Source: Methanocaldococcus lauensis (GTDB lineage Archaea; AGJL01; Methanococci; Methanococcales; Methanocaldococcaceae). From it: DNA of 64,000 nt. Of this stretch, positions 8,631 through 15,630 are shown piece after piece. Below the pieces are notes generated by a model. That model searched no databases and was not told the DNA's origin. It saw nothing but the letters and a program-made list of their open reading frames with translations. The stretch lies in the NCBI GenBank assembly GCA_902827205.1, contig LR792634.1, positions 1,178,001 through 1,242,000 of the forward strand, read 5' to 3'. The position numbers were made by a program, and so were the translations under genes. Every line of letters begins with the position of its first letter. Position 1 is the stretch's first letter.

Positions 8631-10190
8631 ATGAAACCAACAGCTTATTTTTGTATGGAGTTTGCTATTCATCAACCTTTAAAAACTTACGCAGGGGGCT
8701 TAGGTTTCTTAGCAGGTTCTCATTTCAGAGCGGCTAAAAGATTAAATCAACCTCTTGTAGGAGTTTCAATATTGTGGAGTTATGGATACTATGATCAGTT
8801 GAGAGATAGAGAAGGTAATATGAAAGTTGAATACATAAGGAAGTATTATGATTTCTTAGAGGATATTAATCTAAAAGTTCCAGTTACTATAAACAATAAT
8901 ACAGTGTGGGTTAAGGCATATAAATTGGAAGAGGATGTCTTTGGAACATGTCCAATATATTTCTTAACCACTGACATTCCAGAAAACGATGACTTTTCAA
9001 GAACAATAACTCATAGGTTGTATGATGCTAACAATATATTACACATTGCTCAACAGATAGTTTTAGGAGTTGGAGGTTATAAGGTTATAAAAGAGTGTGA
9101 AAATGTAAAACTCTATCATATGAACGAACCTCATCCTCTACCTCTTGTCTTTAAACTTATAGAGGATTATGGGCTTGAATACACTAAAAATCATGTCGTT
9201 TTTACTACCCACACTCCTTTACCAGAGGGAAATGAAACTCAGGACATTAATTTATTAAAATCTATGGGTTTCTTTGGAAATGTGGATATAAAATTAGCTG
9301 AAAAATTAGGAGGTAATCCATTTAACTATACTGTATGTGCTTTAAGAACATGTAAGAGGGCTAATGCAGTATCTAAGAAACATAAAGAAGTTTGCGATAA
9401 AATGTGGAGTTGGGTTAAAGACAAATGTGAGATAGTTGCAATAACGAACGCTCAAGATAGACATTACTGGCAAGATCCTATAATAAGAGAGGCGGCAAAA
9501 AAGTATGATATTGATATGTTGAGAGAGAGAAAAATGGAGCTAAAGGAGATATTATTTGAAGAAGTAGCTGATCAAACAGGTAAGATATTTAAAAAAGATA
9601 GATTAACTGTTGTTTGGGCAAGAAGATTTGTAGCTTACAAAAGACCATATATTTTACTGTATGATGAAATGAGATTACTTGAATTATTAAAAAAGAAAAA
9701 GATACAGGTTATCTGGGCTGGGAAGCCACATCCTAATGACCATAATATGATAGCCACATTCAACTGGATAGTATCAAAGACAAGAGATATGAAAGGGGCT
9801 ACAATATTAACAGGTTACGAGTTAAAATTAAGCAAATTGCTAAAACAGGGTTCAGATATCTGGCTTAATACTCCAAAATTAAATCACGAAGCTTCAGGAA
9901 CTTCTGGAATGACTGCATCAATGAATGCATCAATACATATGAGCACTTTAGACGGTTGGCATGTAGAATGGGCTAAGATGTATCCAGATGATAGTTTTAC
10001 AATTGGAGATGGAGTTAGAGATGATGATCCTTATGTGGCTAACTGCATTTATAATTTATTGGAAGAAGTTGCTGATATGTATGACACTGAAAAATGGTGG
10101 ATGAAGGCATGTAACTGTGTTAATCATATTGTTGAATACTTTGATGCTGAAAGAATGGCAAAAGAATACGCTGAAAAGCTTTATAAATAA
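8631..10190 (+). CDS. Alpha-glucan (glycogen) phosphorylase homologue lacking the PLP lysine
   Basis: A 519-aa member of the GT35 phosphorylase family in its short archaeal/bacterial form. Family features seen are TYAGGLGFLAGSH near the N-terminus, YHMNEPHPLP, TTHTPLPEG, the phosphate-site stretch VVWARRFVAYKRP near residue 330, and EASGTSGM followed by TLDGWHVEW near residue 425. Classical members read GTGNMK or GTSGMK, where the lysine holds pyridoxal phosphate; here the residue after GTSGM is threonine (codon ACT). If the alignment is right the cofactor cannot bind by the usual Schiff base. The protein may be regulatory, use another chemistry, or be a non-phosphorolytic relative. ATG at 8631 follows GGGGAT; GTG at 8619 is also in frame. 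Confidence 0.85.
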   Translation: MKPTAYFCMEFAIHQPLKTYAGGLGFLAGSHFRAAKRLNQPLVGVSILWSYGYYDQLRDREGNMKVEYIRKYYDFLEDINLKVPVTINNNTVWVKAYKLEEDVFGTCPIYFLTTDIPENDDFSRTITHRLYDANNILHIAQQIVLGVGGYKVIKECENVKLYHMNEPHPLPLVFKLIEDYGLEYTKNHVVFTTHTPLPEGNETQDINLLKSMGFFGNVDIKLAEKLGGNPFNYTVCALRTCKRANAVSKKHKEVCDKMWSWVKDKCEIVAITNAQDRHYWQDPIIREAAKKYDIDMLRERKMELKEILFEEVADQTGKIFKKDRLTVVWARRFVAYKRPYILLYDEMRLLELLKKKKIQVIWAGKPHPNDHNMIATFNWIVSKTRDMKGATILTGYELKLSKLLKQGSDIWLNTPKLNHEASGTSGMTASMNASIHMSTLDGWHVEWAKMYPDDSFTIGDGVRDDDPYVANCIYNLLEEVADMYDTEKWWMKACNCVNHIVEYFDAERMAKEYAEKLYK

Positions 10191-10259
10191 CTTTATTATG
10201 AGGAGTTTTTAAATAATAATTTAATTAAAATAATATTATAAAAAAATATTAATAAAAAA

Positions 10260-10508
10260 TTAGTCACCTTTACCTTCAATTTCTATGACTTTTACATATA
10301 TTGGATGCTCTTTTAATTGCTCATAAACTTTTTGAGCGGCTCTTCTGGATCTTGCAAGCATGACAAAAGCAATATCTCCTTGATATCTTGCTTCCGTAAA
10401 TGACAATATATCTCCTCTTGCAATACCTTCTCCAATAATTCTTCTAATTAAATCTTCATATTTAGTAGCATGTTTTTCAGGAATATTTAGTAAGATTCCA
10501 TAAATCAT
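10260..10508 (-). CDS. Conserved small protein of unknown function
   Basis: An 82-aa protein that I do not recognise. It looks like a compact alpha/beta domain of ferredoxin-like type: a hydrophobic first strand (IYGILLNIP), a helix with a basic face (YEDLIRRIIGEG), a strand (DIAFVMLARS), a second helix (RRAAQKVYEQLKEH) and a last strand (IYVKVIEIEG). That layout recalls small ACT- or RRM-like folds. GGTGAA sits directly before two successive ATG codons; the second (10508) has the better spacing. It lies 34 bases downstream of another unknown gene on the same strand, probably in one operon. Confidence 0.7.
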   Translation of the reverse strand: MIYGILLNIPEKHATKYEDLIRRIIGEGIARGDILSFTEARYQGDIAFVMLARSRRAAQKVYEQLKEHPIYVKVIEIEGKGD

Positions 10509-10542
10509 CATTTCACCTCATCATAATATTTTAATATTTATT

Positions 10543-11244
10543 TTATTCTGAAGTTTTTAATATTCCTAATGTGTCATTTGTCTTTTTTGCAATGTCTAAG
10601 TCAAACAGTGCGATTGTTGGCAATAACCAAGAGAACCAAAATCTTGGCTCTCCATCCTTAGTTTCTCCGTAGTATGCAAATGACAATCTACCAAATCCTG
10701 TTTCTTTTTCAACTTTTCTCGCACTTCTTAAAAATCTCCTTGCAATGTTTGGAAGTTCTTCATAACTGTATGGCTTACCTCCAACACCATTCTGCATATA
10801 CAACTCTGAACTAATTCCAACATTTTTTATAGCTTTTATTAAGTTTCCTAATTTATTCTTTTTAAAGAATGCCAACAATAAAGAAGCCGCTGGAACTCTT
10901 AAAACTTCTATATTTTGGTTATCTTCATCTCTCAACTGACAAACTATATATGCTCTACCCATTTCCATCTCAATATGTGCATATAATTCCCTATTCTTTG
11001 GTAACTCTTCAAGAACTTCAATAACTTCATACTCCTTTCCATCCTTTGTAAATTTATCTCCAGCCTTTCTTTCATCTAATTCTACAGTAAAGTATGTCTC
11101 TTTACCATCAATCTTACCAAATATTAAATCAAATCCCCATTTTTTCAATGACTTTAATTTGAACTCTCTTTCTCTTTCTGGATTTCCAAGAGTTTCAAAA
11201 ACTAAAGTATTTACAACTTCGACTTCTTTTGCATCAACAACCAA
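10543..11244 (-). CDS. Conserved protein of unknown function, TTG start
   Basis: A 233-aa soluble protein that I do not recognise. The first 100 residues are rich in charged strands (FELKSLKK-like, [17 protein letters not shown]), followed by a helical part ([22 protein letters not shown]) and an aromatic C-terminus ([26 protein letters not shown]). There is no signal peptide or membrane segment. It starts with TTG at 11244, three bases after a perfect GGTGAT. It is the first gene of a pair with the 82-aa protein downstream, which suggests a shared job. The sequence alone gives no enzymatic motif. Confidence 0.72.
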   Translation of the reverse strand: MVVDAKEVEVVNTLVFETLGNPEREREFKLKSLKKWGFDLIFGKIDGKETYFTVELDERKAGDKFTKDGKEYEVIEVLEELPKNRELYAHIEMEMGRAYIVCQLRDEDNQNIEVLRVPAASLLLAFFKKNKLGNLIKAIKNVGISSELYMQNGVGGKPYSYEELPNIARRFLRSARKVEKETGFGRLSFAYYGETKDGEPRFWFSWLLPTIALFDLDIAKKTNDTLGILKTSE

Positions 11245-11432
11245 TATATCACCTTTTATTGAATTTTGTTAATTAAATTTTATTTATATATTTACAAAAT
11301 GTATATGTCTTTGAAGTTCTATAAATACTTTTCTATAATTTGTTAATTTATATATTTATATTAAATGCTAAAAGGTTTAAAATAGTAAAAATAGAGAAAT
11401 ATTAAAAATAGAACTAAAAATAGGTGATAATT

Positions 11433-12539
11433 ATGAGATACAAGAAAGTTCCAGTTAAAAAGATTGTTAATAAAATAATTGATGAGTGTGATGTAATTTT
11501 ATTGGTCTTAGATGCAAGAGATCCAGAGATGACAAGGAATAGAGAATTAGAAAATAAAATTAAAAACAAAGGGAAAAAATTAATTTATGTATTAAATAAG
11601 GCAGATTTAGTTCCTAAGGAGATTTTAGAAAAATGGAAAAATGTATTTGGAGAAAATACTGTATTTATCTCTGCTAAAAGAAGATTGGGAACTAAGATAC
11701 TAAGAGATATGATAAAAAAATCTCTAAGAGAGATGAATAAAAAAGAGGGAAAAGTTGGAATTGTTGGCTATCCTAATGTCGGAAAGTCATCTATAATTAA
11801 CGCATTAACTGGAAAGAGAAAGGCATTAACTGGTTCAATTGCTGGTTTAACAAAAGGAGAGCAGTGGGTTAGATTAACAAAAAATATTAAACTTATGGAC
11901 ACTCCCGGAGTCTTAGAGATGAAGGACGAGGATGACTTAGTTATAAGTGGAGCATTGAGATTAGAAAAGGTAGAGAATCCAATTCCTCCTGCCTTAAAAA
12001 TCTTAAAAAGAATAGATAATTTTGATAAGTCAATAGTTAGAGAATATTTCAGCATAGATTATGATAATATTGATGAAGAGACACTAAAAAAGATAGGAGA
12101 AAAAAGAGGTTATTTAATAAAAGGAGGGGAAGTAGATTTAGTTAGAACAGCTAGAACAATTATTAAAGAATACCAAGATGGAAAGCTCAACTATTACAAA
12201 GTAGATTTAAAGAAGTATGGACAAGATAGAGATAAGGATATTTCATTTATAACAAAGTATTTAAAAGATTTTCCATTTATTGAAGATGCTAAAATGATTA
12301 TCACTCATTTAAAAGACTTTGAAGAACTATATAAGAGAATAAAAAAACCTGTTTTAGGTTTTGAAAAAATAGATGGGAATATTGTTGTTATATCCTTTGG
12401 AGAAAAAACTAAAGATACTGGAAGGAAAAAAGTAGAAGATTTTTGTAAAAGTAAAAATATTGAGATTATTTCAAAGTTTGGAGATAAAATTGGTAATAAT
12501 AATATATATGTGGCTGTTGGGAAAAAAGTTAAAAAATAG
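11433..12539 (+). CDS. Circularly permuted GTPase (YlqF/YawG family)
   Basis: A 368-aa GTPase with motif order G4-G5-G1-G3, the mark of circularly permuted ribosome-assembly GTPases. NKADL (G4) is near residue 50, SAKRR (G5) near 75, GYPNVGKSS (G1, P-loop) near 110 and DTPG (G3) near 150. A C-terminal domain of about 110 residues after residue 255 has no motif I recognise. Relatives take part in maturation of the large ribosomal subunit; that role here is inferred. GTG at 11424 is in frame, but GGTGAT at 11423-11428 fits the ATG at 11433. Confidence 0.85.
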   Translation: MRYKKVPVKKIVNKIIDECDVILLVLDARDPEMTRNRELENKIKNKGKKLIYVLNKADLVPKEILEKWKNVFGENTVFISAKRRLGTKILRDMIKKSLREMNKKEGKVGIVGYPNVGKSSIINALTGKRKALTGSIAGLTKGEQWVRLTKNIKLMDTPGVLEMKDEDDLVISGALRLEKVENPIPPALKILKRIDNFDKSIVREYFSIDYDNIDEETLKKIGEKRGYLIKGGEVDLVRTARTIIKEYQDGKLNYYKVDLKKYGQDRDKDISFITKYLKDFPFIEDAKMIITHLKDFEELYKRIKKPVLGFEKIDGNIVVISFGEKTKDTGRKKVEDFCKSKNIEIISKFGDKIGNNNIYVAVGKKVKK

Positions 12540-12547
12540 GTTAGGAA

Positions 12548-12997
12548 TTATTGCGTGTTTTTATTATTTTTAAGAATTTCCTTTATTTCATATAGCGTAT
12601 CTTTCATCTCAATTAAAATCTTTTTATGTTCTTCTAACTCGCTAAATATAAACTTAATATACTTCACTCCCTCATCTAACTTTTTATTTAACTCTATTAA
12701 ATCATCTGCCGATATTCTATTAATGCCCTCTGGAAACTCGATGTAGGTATTCAATGCTCTTTCCTCAATCTTCTCTATTTTTATAAGGTTATCTTTTTTA
12801 GACAGTAATTCGATATACTTTTTAAAGACATCCTTTATTTCCTCATCATCAAAGTTTGCTAATATCCTAACTGTCCCATCCTTATAGTTATATACTATGC
12901 CACTAATACCTAAACCTCTGCCTATATTTTCTATCCTATCCCTAAATCCAACATGTTGGACTTTCCCATAAATGATTATCTCATAAGTTGTTGCCAT
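12548..12997 (-). CDS. Acylphosphatase-domain protein with C-terminal helical extension
   Basis: A 149-aa protein. Residues 1-90 match acylphosphatase: [15 protein letters not shown] contains the catalytic arginine, and [13 protein letters not shown] contains the catalytic asparagine. Normal acylphosphatases end near residue 95. Here a further 55 residues follow ([23 protein letters not shown] and on), highly charged with heptad-like spacing, which looks like a coiled coil. It may be an acyl-phosphate hydrolase tethered to a partner, or a domain reused for binding. It ends 8 bases from the convergent GTPase gene. Start ATG at 12997 with a weak GGTAA ribosome site. Confidence 0.82.
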   Translation of the reverse strand: MATTYEIIIYGKVQHVGFRDRIENIGRGLGISGIVYNYKDGTVRILANFDDEEIKDVFKKYIELLSKKDNLIKIEKIEERALNTYIEFPEGINRISADDLIELNKKLDEGVKYIKFIFSELEEHKKILIEMKDTLYEIKEILKNNKNTQ

Positions 12998-13043
12998 ATT
13001 TTTACCTCTCTATATAACATGTATCCATCCTTGTTTTAATAAA

Positions 13044-13076
13044 CCCATAGGGGGCTCCGCCCCCTATTGGTATCCC
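13044..13076. repeat. Palindromic element A, copy 1
   Basis: CCC then ATAGGGGG-CTCCG-CCCCCTAT, an 8-bp perfect stem, then TTGGTATCCC. The arms and the trailing TTGG(T/G)AT motif recur in five other copies in this window. Confidence 0.8.
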
Positions 13077-13077
13077 G

Positions 13078-13113
13078 CCCCATAGGAGGATTCCACCCTC
13101 CTATTGGTATACC
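13078..13113. repeat. Palindromic element A, copy 2
   Basis: ATAGGAGG and CCTCCTAT form an 8-bp stem around ATTCCAC, followed by TGGTATACC. Relative to copy 1 the middle of the stem changed on both sides (G to A, C to T), so pairing is kept. Confidence 0.8.
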
Positions 13114-13189
13114 TCCCATATTAAGCATGCTTTTTTAATTTTTAATTATTTTTATTTTTTATACAGGTTCCCATCCTTATTTTAATAAA

Positions 13190-13222
13190 CCCATAGGGGC
13201 TTCGTCCCTATTGGTATACCCC
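13190..13222. repeat. Palindromic element A, copy 3
   Basis: ATAGGG pairs with CCCTAT around GCTTCGT, with one extra possible G-U pair, followed by TGGTATACCCC. It is preceded by a near-identical copy of the 20-base sequence that precedes copy 1, so the repeated unit extends to about 50 bases here. Confidence 0.8.
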
Positions 13223-13686
13223 ATTTATTTTTAGTTATTATCCTTGTTTTAATGGACTAACGATTCAAACCCTACCAACTATTGCTTATTTTATACTCGA
13301 ACTCCTATATAAATCTTTCTTTTAACATCCGATTTTTCTGACTGCCTGATTATCAAAGTATTTATAAGAGTAAGAAAGGTTGTGCTAACTATTTATAAAT
13401 CCAATACACAACCATAAACAAAAATCTCAATAATCAAACCTTATTTTATATATTTAAAAATAAAACTAAACTTAAAATTATAAAAATAAAAATAAATAAC
13501 TAAAATCTCTAAAAAATCTAAATTTTAATAAGAAAAAAATAGTAATACTTTTTATCAATTTTCTAGTACCAAATCCAAACAACCCCTTTATAAATGCAAG
13601 AAAGTAAAATTAATATTATTAATATGCATATTAAAAAAGTTAATAAAATTTAAGGAAGCATAACTTATTTATATTTAAATTATAAT

Positions 13687-13708
13687 TTATCATTAAAGAT
13701 AATGATAA
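13687..13708. promoter_or_regulatory. Perfect dyad overlapping the likely ehb transcription start
   Basis: TTATCATTA-AAGA-TAATGATAA is a perfect inverted repeat with 9-bp arms. It lies about 15 bases after a TATA-like TTTATATTT near 13670 and 16 bases before the hydrogenase start codon, where a repressor would block transcription initiation. Confidence 0.55.
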
Positions 13709-13723
13709 ATTACTGGTGGCATT

Positions 13724-14167
13724 ATGATTAAAAAAATAGCAAGAAAAAAATGTATTCACATTATGCTCGTTTATACTGGCGGATGCAATGGTTGTGATAT
13801 TGAAGTAGTTAATGCAGTATTTTCTCCATTTTACGATGCTGAACAATATAATGTTTTTTTAACTTTTAATCCAAGAGAGGCAGATATTTTAGTAGTTTCT
13901 GGATGTGTAACTAAATTTGTTGAAGAATCCTTAAGAAAGATTTATGAAAAAATTCCTGAGCCTAAGGCAGTTGTTGCTGTTGGTTCCTGTGCGTTAATGG
14001 GTGGAGTTTATAAAAATATAGGAGGAGATTTGGGAGTTTCTGACTTTGTTGCTGGACCTGTTGAAAATATAATTCCAGTAGATGTTAAAGTGCCTGGCTG
14101 TGCTCCAAGACCGGAAGACATTATTGCTGGAATTGCTAAGGCAATTCATAAAGTTGTTGAAGGATGA
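13724..14167 (+). CDS. ehbM: Energy-converting hydrogenase B small subunit (EhbM-type)
   Basis: A 147-aa protein of the NuoB / [NiFe]-hydrogenase small-subunit family. The four cysteines for the proximal 4Fe-4S cluster are in place: GGCNGCDIE near residue 20, SGCVTKF near 61, GSCALMGG near 85 and [10 protein letters not shown] near 124. In methanogens such membrane-bound Eha/Ehb hydrogenases use ion flow to reduce ferredoxin for CO2 fixation. The short size and the pairing with a NuoH-like gene point to EhbM. GGTGG precedes the ATG. The other ehb genes are not in the window, which fits my recollection that ehb genes are partly scattered in this genus. Confidence 0.82.
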   Translation: MIKKIARKKCIHIMLVYTGGCNGCDIEVVNAVFSPFYDAEQYNVFLTFNPREADILVVSGCVTKFVEESLRKIYEKIPEPKAVVAVGSCALMGGVYKNIGGDLGVSDFVAGPVENIIPVDVKVPGCAPRPEDIIAGIAKAIHKVVEG

Positions 14168-14192
14168 AATAAAATATTTTGGGGGAAATATT

Positions 14193-15161
14193 ATGATTGA
14201 AGAAGTTATTTCAATTTTAGGAATTCCTTCATTGGCGTTTGTTATATCAACATACATTCCTGGAATTCAGAGAAAGATAGAGGCAAGAATTCAACAAAGA
14301 ATAGGACCAAGTATATTAGCCCCTGGATTTTGGGCATTTTTTAAGTTTTTATTTAAAAAAGTTGATAATCCAGATGCCAATTTACCAAATTTGTATAATA
14401 GATTACCATTACTATCAATAGTTGTTTTATGGACTATATTGGCTATAACTTCACTTACAAGTTTTCATATTCTTTCAAATGAAATAGGAATTGTAGGACT
14501 TTTAAAGTTAGAGGAAATGATGTATATAATTCTCGGCTCTCTATCATTTTCAATTATGGGTTGGAGAATGCCTTACATAGATGAATGTAAAGGAACTCCA
14601 TTTATAAAAACTTTAAAAATATCATTAGAGCAGTTAGGGGCTGTAAGATGTTTTAAAATGATAACTATTGGTTCATTTCCATTTTACTTAGCAACATTTT
14701 TACCATTTATAAATAAGCATAGTATATTTTTAAAAGATATTGTTGGAGAGCCATTTTTATTTTCATTGGGAGGAATATTTGGGGCTATATGCTATTTCAT
14801 TGGGTATATTATTATGGTTAAAGAATATCCTTTCTCAATAACTCACACTAAGGCAGATGTTATTGAGGGTCCAACACTGGAGTTAATGGCTAAGTATAGG
14901 GCATTATATTTAGCAAGTTATGAACTTCTTTTAATAACATTGGGTAGTTTATTTGCCACTTTATATTTAGGAATAGCCCCAGATGTTAGTAATCCAATAA
15001 CTATAATTGAAAACTTTGCTATTGCATTAATATTCCCAATATTGGCGGCAATTGTTAGAGCATTTTCCCCTCTATTGTTATTTAAACAAATATATCCTAT
15101 TTCATTTATAGCCACTCTATTTGGAGTTATTGGATTTATATTTGCATTGTTAGGATGGTAA
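14193..15161 (+). CDS. ehbO: Energy-converting hydrogenase B membrane subunit, NuoH-like (EhbO-type)
   Basis: A 322-aa polytopic membrane protein of the NuoH/complex I subunit 1 family with about eight membrane segments. The conserved cytoplasmic loop after the first helix, GIQRKIEARIQQRIGPSILAPGF, matches the family signature that contacts the hydrogenase/quinone module, and EYPFSITHTKADVIEGP near residue 215 is the second conserved loop. It anchors the peripheral arm and takes part in ion translocation. It follows ehbM after 25 bases. ATG at 14193 has a GGGGGAA ribosome site; the frame is open upstream into ehbM but that extension is not supported. Confidence 0.85.
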   Translation: MIEEVISILGIPSLAFVISTYIPGIQRKIEARIQQRIGPSILAPGFWAFFKFLFKKVDNPDANLPNLYNRLPLLSIVVLWTILAITSLTSFHILSNEIGIVGLLKLEEMMYIILGSLSFSIMGWRMPYIDECKGTPFIKTLKISLEQLGAVRCFKMITIGSFPFYLATFLPFINKHSIFLKDIVGEPFLFSLGGIFGAICYFIGYIIMVKEYPFSITHTKADVIEGPTLELMAKYRALYLASYELLLITLGSLFATLYLGIAPDVSNPITIIENFAIALIFPILAAIVRAFSPLLLFKQIYPISFIATLFGVIGFIFALLGW

Positions 15162-15168
15162 TTTAATT

Positions 15169-15609
15169 TTATAAAGATTTAGCAATTTTATATGGGATTA
15201 TTGATAAAACTCCTAAAATTAAATATATAGTTATATCTTTAAATAAACTCCAATTTTTCCAATCTTCCAATCCAACCAAAAATCCAATAGCATTAGATAA
15301 TAACAACAAAATAGATACTATTCCTATACCCAAACCAATGATTGAAGCAGTAAATAAATAAGAAACTGCCTTTATATCTCCAATAACTGCTTTTTTTACT
15401 CCTAAAAAATAAGTTACTCCTATTGCCAATAATGCAAATCCTCCAAATACATCTCCTACAAATAATGGAAATTCTATCTTTATATTAAGTATTGAATTAG
15501 AAAAACCTATTAAAATTTCAATTATTCCTGAAGTTGAAAACAATGCTCCAAAGATTAAAGATAATGCCAGTAAAGTATTTTTAACCTCTTTAATATTTTT
15601 TAGTTCCAT
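15169..15609 (-). CDS. Small membrane protein of unknown function, downstream of feoB
   Basis: A 146-aa hydrophobic protein with four likely membrane helices (about residues 10-32, 45-68, 80-105 and 122-142) and no motif I recognise. It lies 21 bases after the feoB stop on the same strand, so it is probably part of the feoA-feoB transcript and may assist iron uptake; that is inferred from position only. A GGTG ribosome site precedes the ATG. It ends seven bases from the convergent ehbO gene. Confidence 0.7.
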   Translation of the reverse strand: MELKNIKEVKNTLLALSLIFGALFSTSGIIEILIGFSNSILNIKIEFPLFVGDVFGGFALLAIGVTYFLGVKKAVIGDIKAVSYLFTASIIGLGIGIVSILLLLSNAIGFLVGLEDWKNWSLFKDITIYLILGVLSIIPYKIAKSL

Positions 15610-15630
15610 ATTTTAACACCTTTGAAATTA

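Larger units (their letters stand above)
12998..13723. other. Non-coding stretch with three A-type palindromes and the ehb promoter
   Basis: No gene is visible in these 726 bases. The first third holds three A elements and three copies of a flanking sequence (CCATCCTTGTTTTAATAAAC at 13025-13044, the same with one change at 13171-13190, and a 14-base part at 13240-13253). From 13300 to 13620 the sequence is AT-rich, without recognisable structure or an RNA gene. The last 60 bases hold the promoter and a dyad ahead of the hydrogenase genes. Confidence 0.7.
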
